A DNA stretch of 64,000 nt from Metaruminococcus_A sp003150405 (GTDB lineage Bacteria > Bacillota > Clostridia > Oscillospirales > Ruminococcaceae), in the NCBI GenBank assembly GCA_902489745.1, contig CABUBB010000006.1:1-64000 (forward strand), in the 5' to 3' direction. Positions within the stretch are counted from its first letter, which is position 1. Each line of letters begins with the position of its first letter. This document shows positions 26,417 through 34,485 of the stretch, piece after piece. The notes under the pieces are model-generated. The model saw only the letters and a list, made by a program, of their open reading frames with translations, was not told the origin of the DNA and did not search any database. A program made the position numbers and the translations under genes.

Positions 26417-27507
26417 TATTTGCGTCCTCCTTTTTCCATCATTTCAATAAAGCGGTCGAACAGGAACGCAGTGTCCTCCGGCCCGCCGCAGGCCTCCGGG
26501 TGAAACTGCACCGTTACGGTCGGGTGCTTGAGGTAACGGACCCCTTCACAGGTGCCGTCATTTGCGTTTTTATAGTTCACCACGCCCACCGAGGCTTTAA
26601 TGCTGTCCGAATCCACCGCGTAGCCATGATTTTGGCTGGTGACAAAGGTGCGGTCGTTGTCAAGATCCACCACCGGCTGGTTTTCTCCGCGGTGCCCATA
26701 TTTGAGCTTGCGGGTGGAGGCGCCGTTTGCAAGCGCCATGAGCTGATGCCCAAGACAGATGCCAAAGGTCGGGATTTTTAACTTCAGCATTTCCCGCAGG
26801 TTTAAAATGGTCTCAATGTTATCTTTCGGATCTCCAGGGCCGTTGGAAAGCATAACGCCGTCCGGGTTCATCTCCTTAATCTGGTCGGCCGTAGTGTTGT
26901 ACGGCACAACCGTAACATCGCATCCGCGTTTTAACAGCTCCCGTTCAATGTTGCGCTTATAGCCAAAGTCAAACAGTACCACACGGTATTTGGTTTCGCC
27001 CTCCGCCTTATAGGTGCGGATTTCCGGTGTAGAGACGTTTTTAACCGCATCTTTGATGTAAAATGCGCGGATTTTTTCCAGCGCCGCAGCTTTATCGGCA
27101 ATCGGCTCGTTTGTAATCATACCGTTCATTACACCAAATTCGCGGATTTTACGAGTAAGGCTGCGGGTATCAATACCGTACAGGCCAACCACGCCTTTTT
27201 CCTTTAAGTAACTGTCAATATCGTCCTCACAGCGAAAATTAGACGGATGCTCACACCATTCCCGTACAATATAGCCGCTCAGGTGGCAGCGGGCGGACTC
27301 ACCGTCAAGGCTGTTGGTGCCGTAATTCCCCACAAGAGGAAACGTCTGAGTGACAATATGGCCGTAATAGCTGGGGTCGGTCAGCGTCTCTTGGTAGCCG
27401 GTCATACCGGTTGAAAAGACAATTTCACCAATGACTGTTCCCTTGGCCCCAAAGCTGTACCCTTCGTAAACACTGCCGTCTGCCAGCAGCAAAGTTGCTT
27501 TTTCCAT
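26416..27507 (-). CDS. carA: Carbamoyl-phosphate synthase, small (glutaminase) subunit
   Basis: 363 residues from the ATG at 27507, preceded by GGAGGTTTAC. The frame continues 51 codons further upstream, but those codons show no carA similarity. The N-terminal domain starts ATLLLADGSVYEGYSFGAKG. The C-terminal class I amidotransferase has the nucleophile in GICLGHQLMA (about 247-256) and the His-Glu pair in QFHPEA (about 333-338). It hydrolyses glutamine and channels ammonia to CarB. Confidence 0.97.
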   Translation of the reverse strand: MEKATLLLADGSVYEGYSFGAKGTVIGEIVFSTGMTGYQETLTDPSYYGHIVTQTFPLVGNYGTNSLDGESARCHLSGYIVREWCEHPSNFRCEDDIDSYLKEKGVVGLYGIDTRSLTRKIREFGVMNGMITNEPIADKAAALEKIRAFYIKDAVKNVSTPEIRTYKAEGETKYRVVLFDFGYKRNIERELLKRGCDVTVVPYNTTADQIKEMNPDGVMLSNGPGDPKDNIETILNLREMLKLKIPTFGICLGHQLMALANGASTRKLKYGHRGENQPVVDLDNDRTFVTSQNHGYAVDSDSIKASVGVVNYKNANDGTCEGVRYLKHPTVTVQFHPEACGGPEDTAFLFDRFIEMMEKGGRK

Positions 27508-27542
27508 GTAAACCTCCACTGTATCTGATGAAGATGAAACGG

Positions 27543-28475
27543 TTAACCGATCCGGATTTCCCCAATTTGGGAAAGGATATCCTCTTTCATGCGGAACGCT
27601 TCCCGGCGGGCCGCACGCGCATAATCCTCCTCCGGACAGCCTTCTTTTTGATAAGCGCACATGATCCCGCGGGAGGAATTGACAATGGCGCCGAGGCCGT
27701 TTTTGTCAAATGCGGGAGCAACGTCGGCTGCTCCCCCGCCCTGCGCGCCGTAACCGGGCACAAGGAAGAAGGTATGCGGTAGTTTTGCACGCAGCTCTTC
27801 CAGCTGTTTGGGGTAGGTCGCACCAACTACTGCGCCAACCGCGCTGTACCCGTATTTGCCAACAAGGTCTGCGCCCCAGCCTTCGCACATCTCGCCCATA
27901 ATTTCATAAACGGGCTTGCTGTCAATCAGACGGTCCTGCAATTCGCCGGAGGAAGGGTTGGAGGTCTTAACCAGCACAAAGATACCTTTTTTCCGCTCCT
28001 TGCATACCTTGAGCAGCGGGCGGATGCCGTCGCTTCCCAAATAGCCGTTGACGGTCAGCGCATCCGCACCGAACGGCTCCACAAATTCACCGCCAAGCTC
28101 AAACCCGCCGAGATGGGCGGTGGCGTAAGCTTCCATCGTGGTGCCAATGTCGTTGCGCTTGCCGTCGGTAATCACCAGCATCCCGCGCTTTTTGGCGTAG
28201 GCAATGGTTTTGTAAAGCGTTTTTACACCTTGGTATCCATACATTTCATAATAAGCGGCCTGCGGCTTTATGGCGGGCACAATGTCGCAGAGCGCGTCAA
28301 TTAAGCCCTTATTGAAGGTGAGCAGTGCTTTTGCAGCGCCTTTCAGGGTTTCTCCATACTGCTCAAACGCTGCCGTCTTGATATAGGCCGGCACATAGTC
28401 GAGCTTGGGGTCAAGCCCTGCCACCGTTGGATTCTGGGTTTTCACAATCTGCTTGATGAGCTTGTCCATCATCAT
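27543..28475 (-). CDS. pyrF: Orotidine-5'-phosphate decarboxylase (type 2)
   Basis: 310 residues. The catalytic DGKRNDIG (about 99-106) and the type 2 features NPTVAGLDPKLDYVP and KTSNPSSGELQD are visible. It decarboxylates OMP to UMP, the last step of the pathway. Translation starts within an ATGATGATG run overlapping the pyrC stop. It is longer than type 1 PyrF (about 230), as normal for this clade. Confidence 0.96.
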   Translation of the reverse strand: MMMDKLIKQIVKTQNPTVAGLDPKLDYVPAYIKTAAFEQYGETLKGAAKALLTFNKGLIDALCDIVPAIKPQAAYYEMYGYQGVKTLYKTIAYAKKRGMLVITDGKRNDIGTTMEAYATAHLGGFELGGEFVEPFGADALTVNGYLGSDGIRPLLKVCKERKKGIFVLVKTSNPSSGELQDRLIDSKPVYEIMGEMCEGWGADLVGKYGYSAVGAVVGATYPKQLEELRAKLPHTFFLVPGYGAQGGGAADVAPAFDKNGLGAIVNSSRGIMCAYQKEGCPEEDYARAARREAFRMKEDILSQIGEIRIG

Positions 28476-29767
28476 TCCGCATCCGCCTTTCTCTCTAAAC
28501 CATTGTCCTTATATACCAGCCTGCCGTTCAGCAGGGTGTATTTGATTTTCCCTTGCAGCGTCATCCCTTTGAAAACGCTGTTGCGGCTCTTGGAGTGAAG
28601 CCTGTCCACATCCACCGCCCAGCGCTCGTTGAGGTCTGCCGCCGCAATATCCGCCGGCATACCAACCGCGAGCGAACCCGCCCGAATACCGAGCAGCCTG
28701 GCCGGATCCAGCGACATCCGCTCAATCAGCCCGCTGATGGAGAGCTTACCGGTCTGCACCAGCGCCGTCATGCAAGCGGCAAAGGAGGTTTCCAGCCCTA
28801 CAACACCATTTGGCGCCTTTTCAAAATCCGCCTTCTCCTCCGGTGCATGCGGCGCATGGTCGGTGACAATGCAGTCGAGCGTCCCGTCCAACACCCCTTC
28901 CAGCACCGCATCACAATCCTTCTGCTCCCGCAGCGGCGGATTCATGCGGTAGTCCGCATCCCGCTTGAAAAGCAGCTCGTCGGTGAGCATAAAGTAATGG
29001 GGAGCGGTTTCCGCCGTCACCCGCACGCCGCGCGCTTTGGCGTCCCGAATCAGGGCGACCGATCCTTTGGTACTGACGTGGGCAATATGGATTGCCGTAC
29101 CCGTCGCAGCTGCCAGCGCAATTTCCCTGGCCGTTACACTGTCCTCAGAGGAACGGTGCATCCCTTTGACCCCCAGTGCGCGGGAAATTTTGCCCTCATT
29201 GACTATCCCGCCGTCTATAATCGCCAAATCCTCACAGTGAGAAATAATCTTCATCTGGCTGCGGTCGGCGAGCTCCAGCGCGCGCTGCATCATCGCCGCG
29301 TTTTCCACCGGGCGCCCGTCGTCCGAAACGCCGACGGCTCCCGCCGCCTTCAGCGCGGCAAAATCGGTCATCTCTACGCCGGAAAGCCCTTTGGTAATCG
29401 CAGCCACCGGGTAAACATGGGCATCCGCATGGCTTGCTTTGTCCACAATATAACGAACCGTCTCCGGTGTATCAACCGTCGGTCTGGTATTGGGCATACA
29501 GGCGACCGAGGTCACACCGCCTGCCGCCGCCGCACGGCAGCCGGAAAAAATGTCCTCTTTATAGGTAAGGCCAGGGTCGCGGAAATGTACATGCATATCC
29601 ACAAGGCCCGGAAACACTGCCAGCCCGGTGAGATCCAGCTCCTGTTCGCCGTGAAGCCCCGTGCCGATTTCAGCAACCAAACCGTTTTCAATCCGGATAT
29701 CTGCAATCTGCTTCAAGTTCTGGGAGGGGTCTATCACCAACCCGTTTTTGAGTACCATACCGCTCAT
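28472..29767 (-). CDS. pyrC: Dihydroorotase (class I)
   Basis: 431 residues. Metal ligands lie in DMHVHFRDPG (about 57-66). Further ligands are in the ISHCEDLAI segment (about 179), the IHIAHVST segment (about 231) and the late Asp of CIVTDHAPH (about 305). It cyclises carbamoyl aspartate to dihydroorotate. It overlaps pyrR and pyrF by 4 nt on each side. pyrB (aspartate carbamoyltransferase), commonly placed between pyrR and pyrC, is absent here and must lie elsewhere. Confidence 0.97.
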   Translation of the reverse strand: MSGMVLKNGLVIDPSQNLKQIADIRIENGLVAEIGTGLHGEQELDLTGLAVFPGLVDMHVHFRDPGLTYKEDIFSGCRAAAAGGVTSVACMPNTRPTVDTPETVRYIVDKASHADAHVYPVAAITKGLSGVEMTDFAALKAAGAVGVSDDGRPVENAAMMQRALELADRSQMKIISHCEDLAIIDGGIVNEGKISRALGVKGMHRSSEDSVTAREIALAAATGTAIHIAHVSTKGSVALIRDAKARGVRVTAETAPHYFMLTDELLFKRDADYRMNPPLREQKDCDAVLEGVLDGTLDCIVTDHAPHAPEEKADFEKAPNGVVGLETSFAACMTALVQTGKLSISGLIERMSLDPARLLGIRAGSLAVGMPADIAAADLNERWAVDVDRLHSKSRNSVFKGMTLQGKIKYTLLNGRLVYKDNGLERKADAE

Positions 29768-30303
29768 CTGCCGTCCTCCTCTGCAATCACAACCTGGTCC
29801 TGTCCGTCCACCTCTTTAACCGCAACAACCACCTTTTCCTCACGGGAGGTCGGCACGTTTTTGCCGATGAAATCCGCCCGGATAGGCAGTTCCCGGTGTC
29901 CGCGGTCAATCAGCACCGCAAGCTGAATGGTCTGCGGGCGGCCCTTGGCCATCAGCGCATCAATCGCCGCACGGACGCTGCGTCCGGTATAAATGACATC
30001 GTCCACCAGCACAATCTTTTTGGATTCCACCGCAAACGGCAGGCTCGTCTGGTCTGTGCACTCGGAAGGGCCGCGTCGATCGTCCCGGTAAGCCGTAATG
30101 TCCAGCATACCAAGCGGCACTGTAACGCCCTCCACCTCCTGTATTTTATCAGCGATCCGCTGGGCAAGATTAACGCCGCGCCGCATAATGCCGACAATGC
30201 ACAGCCCGCTTACACCTTTGTTGCGTTCAATAATCTCATAGGAAATCCGCGCAACTGCGCGCTGCATGGCTTTTGCATCCAGAATAACTGCTTTTTGTGT
30301 CAC
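29764..30303 (-). CDS. pyrR: PyrR bifunctional attenuation regulator / uracil phosphoribosyltransferase
   Basis: 179 residues from the GTG at 30303, preceded by AAGGGTGG and matching the family start x-x-QKAVILD. An in-frame ATG at 30321 lies in the terminator tail without a Shine-Dalgarno. The PRPP loop is VLVDDVIYTGRSVRAA (about 96-111), and GRPQTIQLAVLIDRGHRELPI is the PyrR signature. It binds UMP-dependently to the leader at 30424-30447 to promote termination at 30341-30370. Confidence 0.95.
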   Translation of the reverse strand: MTQKAVILDAKAMQRAVARISYEIIERNKGVSGLCIVGIMRRGVNLAQRIADKIQEVEGVTVPLGMLDITAYRDDRRGPSECTDQTSLPFAVESKKIVLVDDVIYTGRSVRAAIDALMAKGRPQTIQLAVLIDRGHRELPIRADFIGKNVPTSREEKVVVAVKEVDGQDQVVIAEEDGR

Positions 30304-30329
30304 GCACTCCACCCTTCCCATGTTGTTTT

Positions 30330-30447
30330 AAAAATAAAAAAACCAAACTGCCTGTACTGACAGCTTGGTTGCTCAACTCGTTGCAGTGTGCCCCTTTCCC
30401 CAGGACGCACAAGATTCAGCAGACCGCCTTGTCAGCCTCACAGGACC
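30330..30447 (-). promoter_or_regulatory. PyrR-dependent attenuator (pyr leader)
   Basis: On the - strand the leader carries the conserved PyrR-binding loop GTCCTGTGAGGCTGACAAGG (within 30424-30447, consensus GUCCnGnGAGGCU...AAGG). A terminator hairpin follows at 30341-30370 (AACCAA..CTG / CAG..TTGGTT) with a long U-tract (TTTTTTTATTTTT, from 30340 down). With PyrR-UMP bound the terminator forms; otherwise an antiterminator lets transcription enter pyrR. Confidence 0.93.
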
Positions 30448-30474
30448 AACTTAAAGGTTGTCAAATTTTCTTAT

Positions 30475-30503
30475 ATTATAACCCATCCGGGCGGTTTTGT
30501 CCA
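30475..30503 (-). promoter_or_regulatory. pyr operon promoter
   Basis: On the - strand, -35 TGGACA (30498-30503), a 17-nt spacer and consensus -10 TATAAT (30475-30480), about 25 nt before the PyrR-binding loop. Confidence 0.88.
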
Positions 30504-30533
30504 GACCTAAATCCTGGAACCTGCAAAAACATT

Positions 30534-31085
30534 TCACATGCGGTTACGCCGCAGGCGGTCAATATATTTTGGTTTAAACCAGTGGATATAAGCACCGATG
30601 ACGCGGGTAAGCGCCAGGTCGTACACCAGAAAAACCACATTTGCAGCAAGCCAGAACACCAGGAAGGTAAACTTTCCAAATATATGAATATCCGGCATGA
30701 CCTCAGTTAGACCAAGGAACCACCGGGCCAGAAAAAACAAAAGGATCAGCGCCGCATTGGCAAGCAAAAACTTCATTGCCCATTCCAGCATCCGTTTGCG
30801 AATGCGCTCAATCGAAGCCTTTGCAATGGGGTAAATGCCAAAAAAGAAAACAAACATCAGCATGGCAGATTTATCCGGCGTGAGAAAAAACGAAACAACA
30901 GCCACTACACCATACGCAAGATAAGCCCATTTGACACCAAATTCAATCACCAGCGACACCATCAGCAAGCCTGCAAGCGCAGGGAGCGCTACGGTTGCAA
31001 ATGGGAACAGGCCAGTACAGAGCATAAGCACAATGCAGAGCGCGCAGATGATTCCACCAAAAGCAATGCGAAACGCCTTGTTCAA
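30534..31085 (-). CDS. Small polytopic membrane protein, unknown function
   Basis: 183 residues with about five hydrophobic helices (roughly 5-25, 30-50, 55-70, 72-90 and 105-150) and a basic tail (HWFKPKYIDRLRRNRM). The start is TTG at 31085, the only one with a Shine-Dalgarno (AAGGAGG, 8 nt away). It resembles small clostridial integral membrane proteins of unknown role. It ends a three-gene unit with the DnaJ/TPR and DUF5685 genes, 13 nt after the former, so it may be served by the same chaperone-like partners. Confidence 0.68.
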   Translation of the reverse strand: MNKAFRIAFGGIICALCIVLMLCTGLFPFATVALPALAGLLMVSLVIEFGVKWAYLAYGVVAVVSFFLTPDKSAMLMFVFFFGIYPIAKASIERIRKRMLEWAMKFLLANAALILLFFLARWFLGLTEVMPDIHIFGKFTFLVFWLAANVVFLVYDLALTRVIGAYIHWFKPKYIDRLRRNRM

Positions 31086-31098
31086 CGGGGACGCCTCC

Positions 31099-31734
31099 TT
31101 AACAGCATGGGATACAGTCGCCGCCCATACATTCGCAGCAACAGTCGGTACAAATCAGGCCAGAACAGCAGTCGCAGGCAGAACAGCCGCCTACCTGCTG
31201 ATTGGGGGTGCGGTACTGGCCGTTGGGACTGCCACCCATGTTTCCCTGCCTCTGCCACATCATACGCTGATATGCCGCCCGGTATTCCGGGTTGTTTGGG
31301 TTCATCTGGCAGGCAGAGGAAAAATGGGCCATTGCGTCATCCAACCAACCGCGGGAATAATAGACGCTTCCCTTTAAGAAATACCACTCCGCATCCCGTT
31401 TTTGCGCCGGGACACCATCCAACAAAACCTCTGCTTCATCAAAACGGTTCTGCATAATCAGACGGCGAATGTCCGGATAAGACGAATTCGCATTGTTGTA
31501 CTGCTGCCCGCCGGCACTTTGACCGGTGCCGGAACGCTCTGAAGAGCGGCGCTCATTCATAATCTGGTCGTACGCTTCGTTGATTTCAGCCATCTTTTCA
31601 TTTGCAATTTCTTCAAGAGGGCTGGCAGCATAATTATCCGGGTGATATTTTTTTGCAAGCTGCTTATATGCATTTTTAATCTCTTCGGTTGAAGCAGATG
31701 GCGAAACGCCAAGCACCTTATAAGGGTCTGTCAT
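31099..31734 (-). CDS. DnaJ-domain protein with TPR-like repeats and a cysteine-rich tail
   Basis: 211 residues. A J domain occupies 1-65 (YKVLGVSPSASTEEIKNAYKQ, HPD in KKYHPDNYA). A Gly/Gln linker follows, then two TPR-like helices (RFDEAEVLLDGV, AEWYFLKGSVYYSRGWLDDAMAHF, about 105-150). The C-terminus is a striking cysteine-rich tail (about 183-211) with 11 Cys in 29 residues, arranged in CxCC and CxxCCCxC-like clusters. It probably recruits DnaK to a specific client; the tail could bind metal or be prenylation-like, but that is unproven. It overlaps the DUF5685 gene by 17 nt. Confidence 0.82.
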   Translation of the reverse strand: MTDPYKVLGVSPSASTEEIKNAYKQLAKKYHPDNYAASPLEEIANEKMAEINEAYDQIMNERRSSERSGTGQSAGGQQYNNANSSYPDIRRLIMQNRFDEAEVLLDGVPAQKRDAEWYFLKGSVYYSRGWLDDAMAHFSSACQMNPNNPEYRAAYQRMMWQRQGNMGGSPNGQYRTPNQQVGGCSACDCCSGLICTDCCCECMGGDCIPCC

Positions 31735-32608
31735 TGGGCTTTTTCCTCCTGTTGGACAACACCTGGTTTTTCATAGCAGGCAGTCCAAGATAAATAATAT
31801 TATCTAAAATCGTTTTATAACGGTTGAGTTCCACCAACTCATAGGCGAGCGCCATCTCGCCGTGGGTCACATTGATCATCGCTTCGGCCTGCCGTTTGAC
31901 CTCCTGATCCGGATGCTCCGCACCTGCGGCACGGGTCTTTTCCCAGCGCAAAAGCGGGTTAAAGCTTCCAGACTTTCGGTCGTCCTCCAGGTCGTCAAGC
32001 GCATCCATCAAATAAATCCAGCGTCCAAGCAGAAAACCAAACCGATGCAGCACTTTTTTTTGCGTTTCTCCCGCTGCCAACTGCTCAAAAATAAGCGCCA
32101 ACGCCCGCGATGAGGACTCTGCCGCCATATCCACCGTGCAGCCGGGGGCTGCTTCAACCTGCTGCTGCCGGGCCAGTGTATTCTGCATAACTGCGTCCAG
32201 CTCAGGATACCGTTTGACCGCCTTTTTATAGGAACGACGGACCGAAGGACCAAGCACCCGGTAACCGCAGCGTTTGAAAAAACCGCTGTCTGCAATATTG
32301 TCTTTCCACTTGTAGTAAAGCATCATCATGGCGCAGGCCGCAACGTAGGAAAGATCGTCATTTGCACACATGCAGGGCCGTTTGGTAAAAGGATGTGCAA
32401 TGCAGGTTTCTCGTTTAAACTGCACCCGCTCGCCGTGGGTGCCCATTGAGAGCATGGCGAGGAACGCAAAATCATAACTCAAGGTCATTCGGGCAAGCAG
32501 GCCGTAATCCCGGCCAAGCTGCTTGCAAAGGCCGCAGTACATCCCCTTGTAGGTGTCGAGTTCATTTATTTTCAGTTCCGGCTTAAACGGCCGAACATAA
32601 CCAAACAA
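31718..32608 (-). CDS. DUF5685 family protein
   Basis: 296 residues, start TTG at 32608 after AGAGGGATTC. The opening MFGYVRPFKPELK followed by MYCGLCKQLGRDYG and CMCANDDLSYVAACAMMML is what I know as DUF5685, a clostridial family of unknown function. Cysteines are clustered in CGLC, ETCIAHPF and CMC. It is mostly helical, without a signal peptide or clear membrane segment. It is co-transcribed with the DnaJ/TPR protein, a recurrent pairing in this group. The helices with DD pairs (LMDALDDLEDDRKSG) recall prenyltransferase-like Asp-rich motifs, but I do not claim that activity. Confidence 0.78.
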   Translation of the reverse strand: MFGYVRPFKPELKINELDTYKGMYCGLCKQLGRDYGLLARMTLSYDFAFLAMLSMGTHGERVQFKRETCIAHPFTKRPCMCANDDLSYVAACAMMMLYYKWKDNIADSGFFKRCGYRVLGPSVRRSYKKAVKRYPELDAVMQNTLARQQQVEAAPGCTVDMAAESSSRALALIFEQLAAGETQKKVLHRFGFLLGRWIYLMDALDDLEDDRKSGSFNPLLRWEKTRAAGAEHPDQEVKRQAEAMINVTHGEMALAYELVELNRYKTILDNIIYLGLPAMKNQVLSNRRKKPNDRPL

Positions 32609-32676
32609 CGAATCCCTCTTTTCCTGATCGCGTTAATCTATATTTTACCCGATACAACAGCAAAAATGATGAAGTA

Positions 32677-32698
32677 AATGTAAACTTACATTCGACAA
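32677..32698. promoter_or_regulatory. Palindrome plus Spo0A-box-like site upstream of the DUF5685 operon
   Basis: A 16-bp palindrome AATGTAAACTTACATT (32677-32692) overlaps TTCGACAA (32691-32698), which matches the Spo0A box consensus TTCGACA. The site lies about 70-90 nt upstream of the DUF5685 start, where a promoter should be. Confidence 0.4.
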
Positions 32699-32761
32699 AA
32701 CCCGTATTTCCAGCTCTTTCTCATTCAGCAGGCACAGTCGTTCTCTTTTTTCATGTAAAAC

Positions 32762-32794
32762 AAAAATGCCGCAGGCTTAACCCACAGCATTTTT
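32762..32794 (-). terminator. Terminator after the S1-domain gene
   Basis: AAAAATGC / GCATTTTT stem with an imperfect inner stem; on the - strand it is followed by GTTTTAC. It ends the rqcP-yabP-yabQ-divIC-S1 unit. Confidence 0.75.
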
Positions 32795-32831
32795 CTCAAA
32801 AACAAAACGAAAAGTTACAACACCTACAGCC

Positions 32832-33278
32832 CTAACGGGAGCCGCGGCGGGAATAAGAACCGCGCTTGCCGTCCATTGTCCGCTTCAGGTCGGACATTTT
32901 TTCGTCGCTGGACTGTTTGAACTTATTCATCATTTCTTCAAACGAAAGGTTTTCCGGAGCCTTCTTTGGCGTCCATTCATTCGCACCACGGCCACCCCTA
33001 AAATCCTGACGCGGAGCCGGGCGCCCCTGCGCAGGCTGCGGTTTCGGCTGCGCGCGTTTTATGGACAGCGCAATCTTACCGTCGTCCGCAATGTTTAAAA
33101 CCATGACCTTGACAACATCGTTTTCCTTGACAAAGTCGGTAATTTCCTTAACATAGCTGGTTGCTACTTCAGAAATATGGACCATGCCAGTCTTGCCTTC
33201 GCCCAAATCGACAAATGCGCCGAACTTTGTAATCCCGGTCACCTTGCCCTCGACGATTTTTCCAACTTCAAGCTGCAT
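32832..33278 (-). CDS. yabR: S1 RNA-binding domain protein (YabR-like)
   Basis: 148 residues. One S1/OB domain at 1-75 (VGKIVEGKVTGITKFGAFVDLGEGKTGMVHISEV), then a basic, Gln/Pro/Arg-rich low-complexity tail. In Bacillus the equivalent gene follows divIC in the same order. It probably binds RNA or ribosomes. The best Shine-Dalgarno (AAGGAGG) is about 14 nt before the ATG, unusually far, so translation may depend on the T-run between them or on readthrough from divIC. Confidence 0.85.
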   Translation of the reverse strand: MQLEVGKIVEGKVTGITKFGAFVDLGEGKTGMVHISEVATSYVKEITDFVKENDVVKVMVLNIADDGKIALSIKRAQPKPQPAQGRPAPRQDFRGGRGANEWTPKKAPENLSFEEMMNKFKQSSDEKMSDLKRTMDGKRGSYSRRGSR

Positions 33279-33307
33279 AAAAAAATGTTATCCTCCTTGA
33301 AACTCAA

Positions 33308-33601
33308 TCAGCTACCGGAAACATCAATGAAGACGCGCTCATCGGGGTACACATAACCCAATTTTTCCCGGGCAATCCGCGCAATGTATTCGCTGTAATC
33401 GCTCTGCCCCAGCATGGTCTTAAGTTCTTCGTTGGTCTGCTGCTGCGAAACAATTTTTTTATTAATAACATCAAGCTCTTCATTTTTCTGCGCCAAATCC
33501 ATTTGCAGCATAACAAGCGAAGTCAGCCCATAACACAGGAATGCGGCTAAAAGCAGCTTTAAGAAAATACCTCTACGCTTCCGGGCCTTTTGCTTCTTCA
33601 A
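33308..33601 (-). CDS. divIC: Septum formation initiator family protein (DivIC/FtsB)
   Basis: 97 residues from the TTG at 33601, which follows AAGGAGG by 9 nt; there is no ATG before the membrane helix. Basic cytoplasmic tip KKQKARKRRG, one membrane span (about 14-32), then a heptad coiled coil (QKNEELDVINKKIVSQQQ, about 38-65), and the family's IARIAREKLGYVYPDERVFID end. It is part of the FtsL/DivIB/DivIC division complex. Its 5' end overlaps yabQ by 29 nt. Confidence 0.88.
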   Translation of the reverse strand: MKKQKARKRRGIFLKLLLAAFLCYGLTSLVMLQMDLAQKNEELDVINKKIVSQQQTNEELKTMLGQSDYSEYIARIAREKLGYVYPDERVFIDVSGS

Positions 33602-34118
33602 GAGCGGCGTCCTCCTTTTTTGGTTTTTTTCGGTATAGTTTGAATAAATTATACACCACATGCCGCTTGGGTTGCAAGCCGTTTTCCGGAATTTTTTTAT
33701 GTTTTTTCCGATTCTCAAGGGCTTGCTGCCGTCTTTTTTGTATCTTTTTTCCAACAAACCGCCCAAATTTGACAAATGGACGTGCAAGGGCACCCCAAAA
33801 ACGCCGTATCCATTTGACCACCCAAACCGCCAGATGCATAAACAGGACGCTGATCGAAAAATGGCAGATCAAAAAACCCAGCAACGCACCGACAAGAACA
33901 TAGACCCGCACCTGTCCGGAACAATAGCGGACAAAGAACAGGTAAACAATCAGGGTGGAGGAAAGAAAATACAACAGGTCACAGACAAAGGTCACCAGCT
34001 TGGGGTTGCCCAGCACCAGACGGATCACCCGGAAAATATCCAAATACAGGCTCAACCCCACGCCAAGCACGCAGGAATACAGAAAAATAAGGGTCTGTTG
34101 GGACATTGTAATCGTCAT
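33573..34118 (-). CDS. yabQ: Spore cortex biosynthesis protein YabQ
   Basis: 181 residues. Membrane protein with about four helices in the first 115 residues (LIFLYSCVLGVGLSLYLD; DLLYFLSSTLIVYLFF), then a long basic cytoplasmic tail rich in Lys and Arg, as usual for YabQ. In Bacillus it is needed for cortex formation and localises to the forespore outer membrane. It lies 12 nt after yabP. Confidence 0.88.
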   Translation of the reverse strand: MTITMSQQTLIFLYSCVLGVGLSLYLDIFRVIRLVLGNPKLVTFVCDLLYFLSSTLIVYLFFVRYCSGQVRVYVLVGALLGFLICHFSISVLFMHLAVWVVKWIRRFWGALARPFVKFGRFVGKKIQKRRQQALENRKKHKKIPENGLQPKRHVVYNLFKLYRKKPKKEDAALEEAKGPEA

Positions 34119-34130
34119 ATTCCCGCCACC

Positions 34131-34409
34131 TTAACGGAACAGTTTTGACAGCATGCCTCCGCCCTTCTTCTGAACTTCGGTGTAGCTCATCGACCAGATT
34201 TCCCCATCCATCGTAAGTTCCCCAGTCTCTACATTGAGTTTGTTGACATGCAGGTCGTACCCTTTTATGGTCAGTTCGCCCATTTGGGTGTAGACCACTG
34301 CGGTCTGTTCATCAAAGTTGTCAATATCCATGACGCCTGAAATGCTCAGGTGTTTTCTGTCCTCCAAAACGACATTGTGCGGAAGTTTGATTTGGTTTTT
34401 TTCTTCCAC
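34131..34409 (-). CDS. yabP: Sporulation protein YabP
   Basis: 92 residues from the GTG at 34409, chosen for TAAGGTGG 7-8 nt upstream and the family start (EEKNQIKLPHN); two GTG codons lie slightly upstream. The central HLSISGVMDIDNFDEQTAVVYT and GELTIKGYDLHVNKLNVETGEL are the YabP/YqfC signature. The Bacillus gene is expressed in the mother cell from a sporulation promoter; here I see no separate sigma-E promoter and it may rely on the rqcP transcript. Confidence 0.92.
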   Translation of the reverse strand: MEEKNQIKLPHNVVLEDRKHLSISGVMDIDNFDEQTAVVYTQMGELTIKGYDLHVNKLNVETGELTMDGEIWSMSYTEVQKKGGGMLSKLFR

Positions 34410-34485
34410 CGCTGACACCACCTTACCGATTACTTGTTCTATAATCTATTCAGTGTACAGCGGGTTTATGCCGGAAAGGCAGCCG

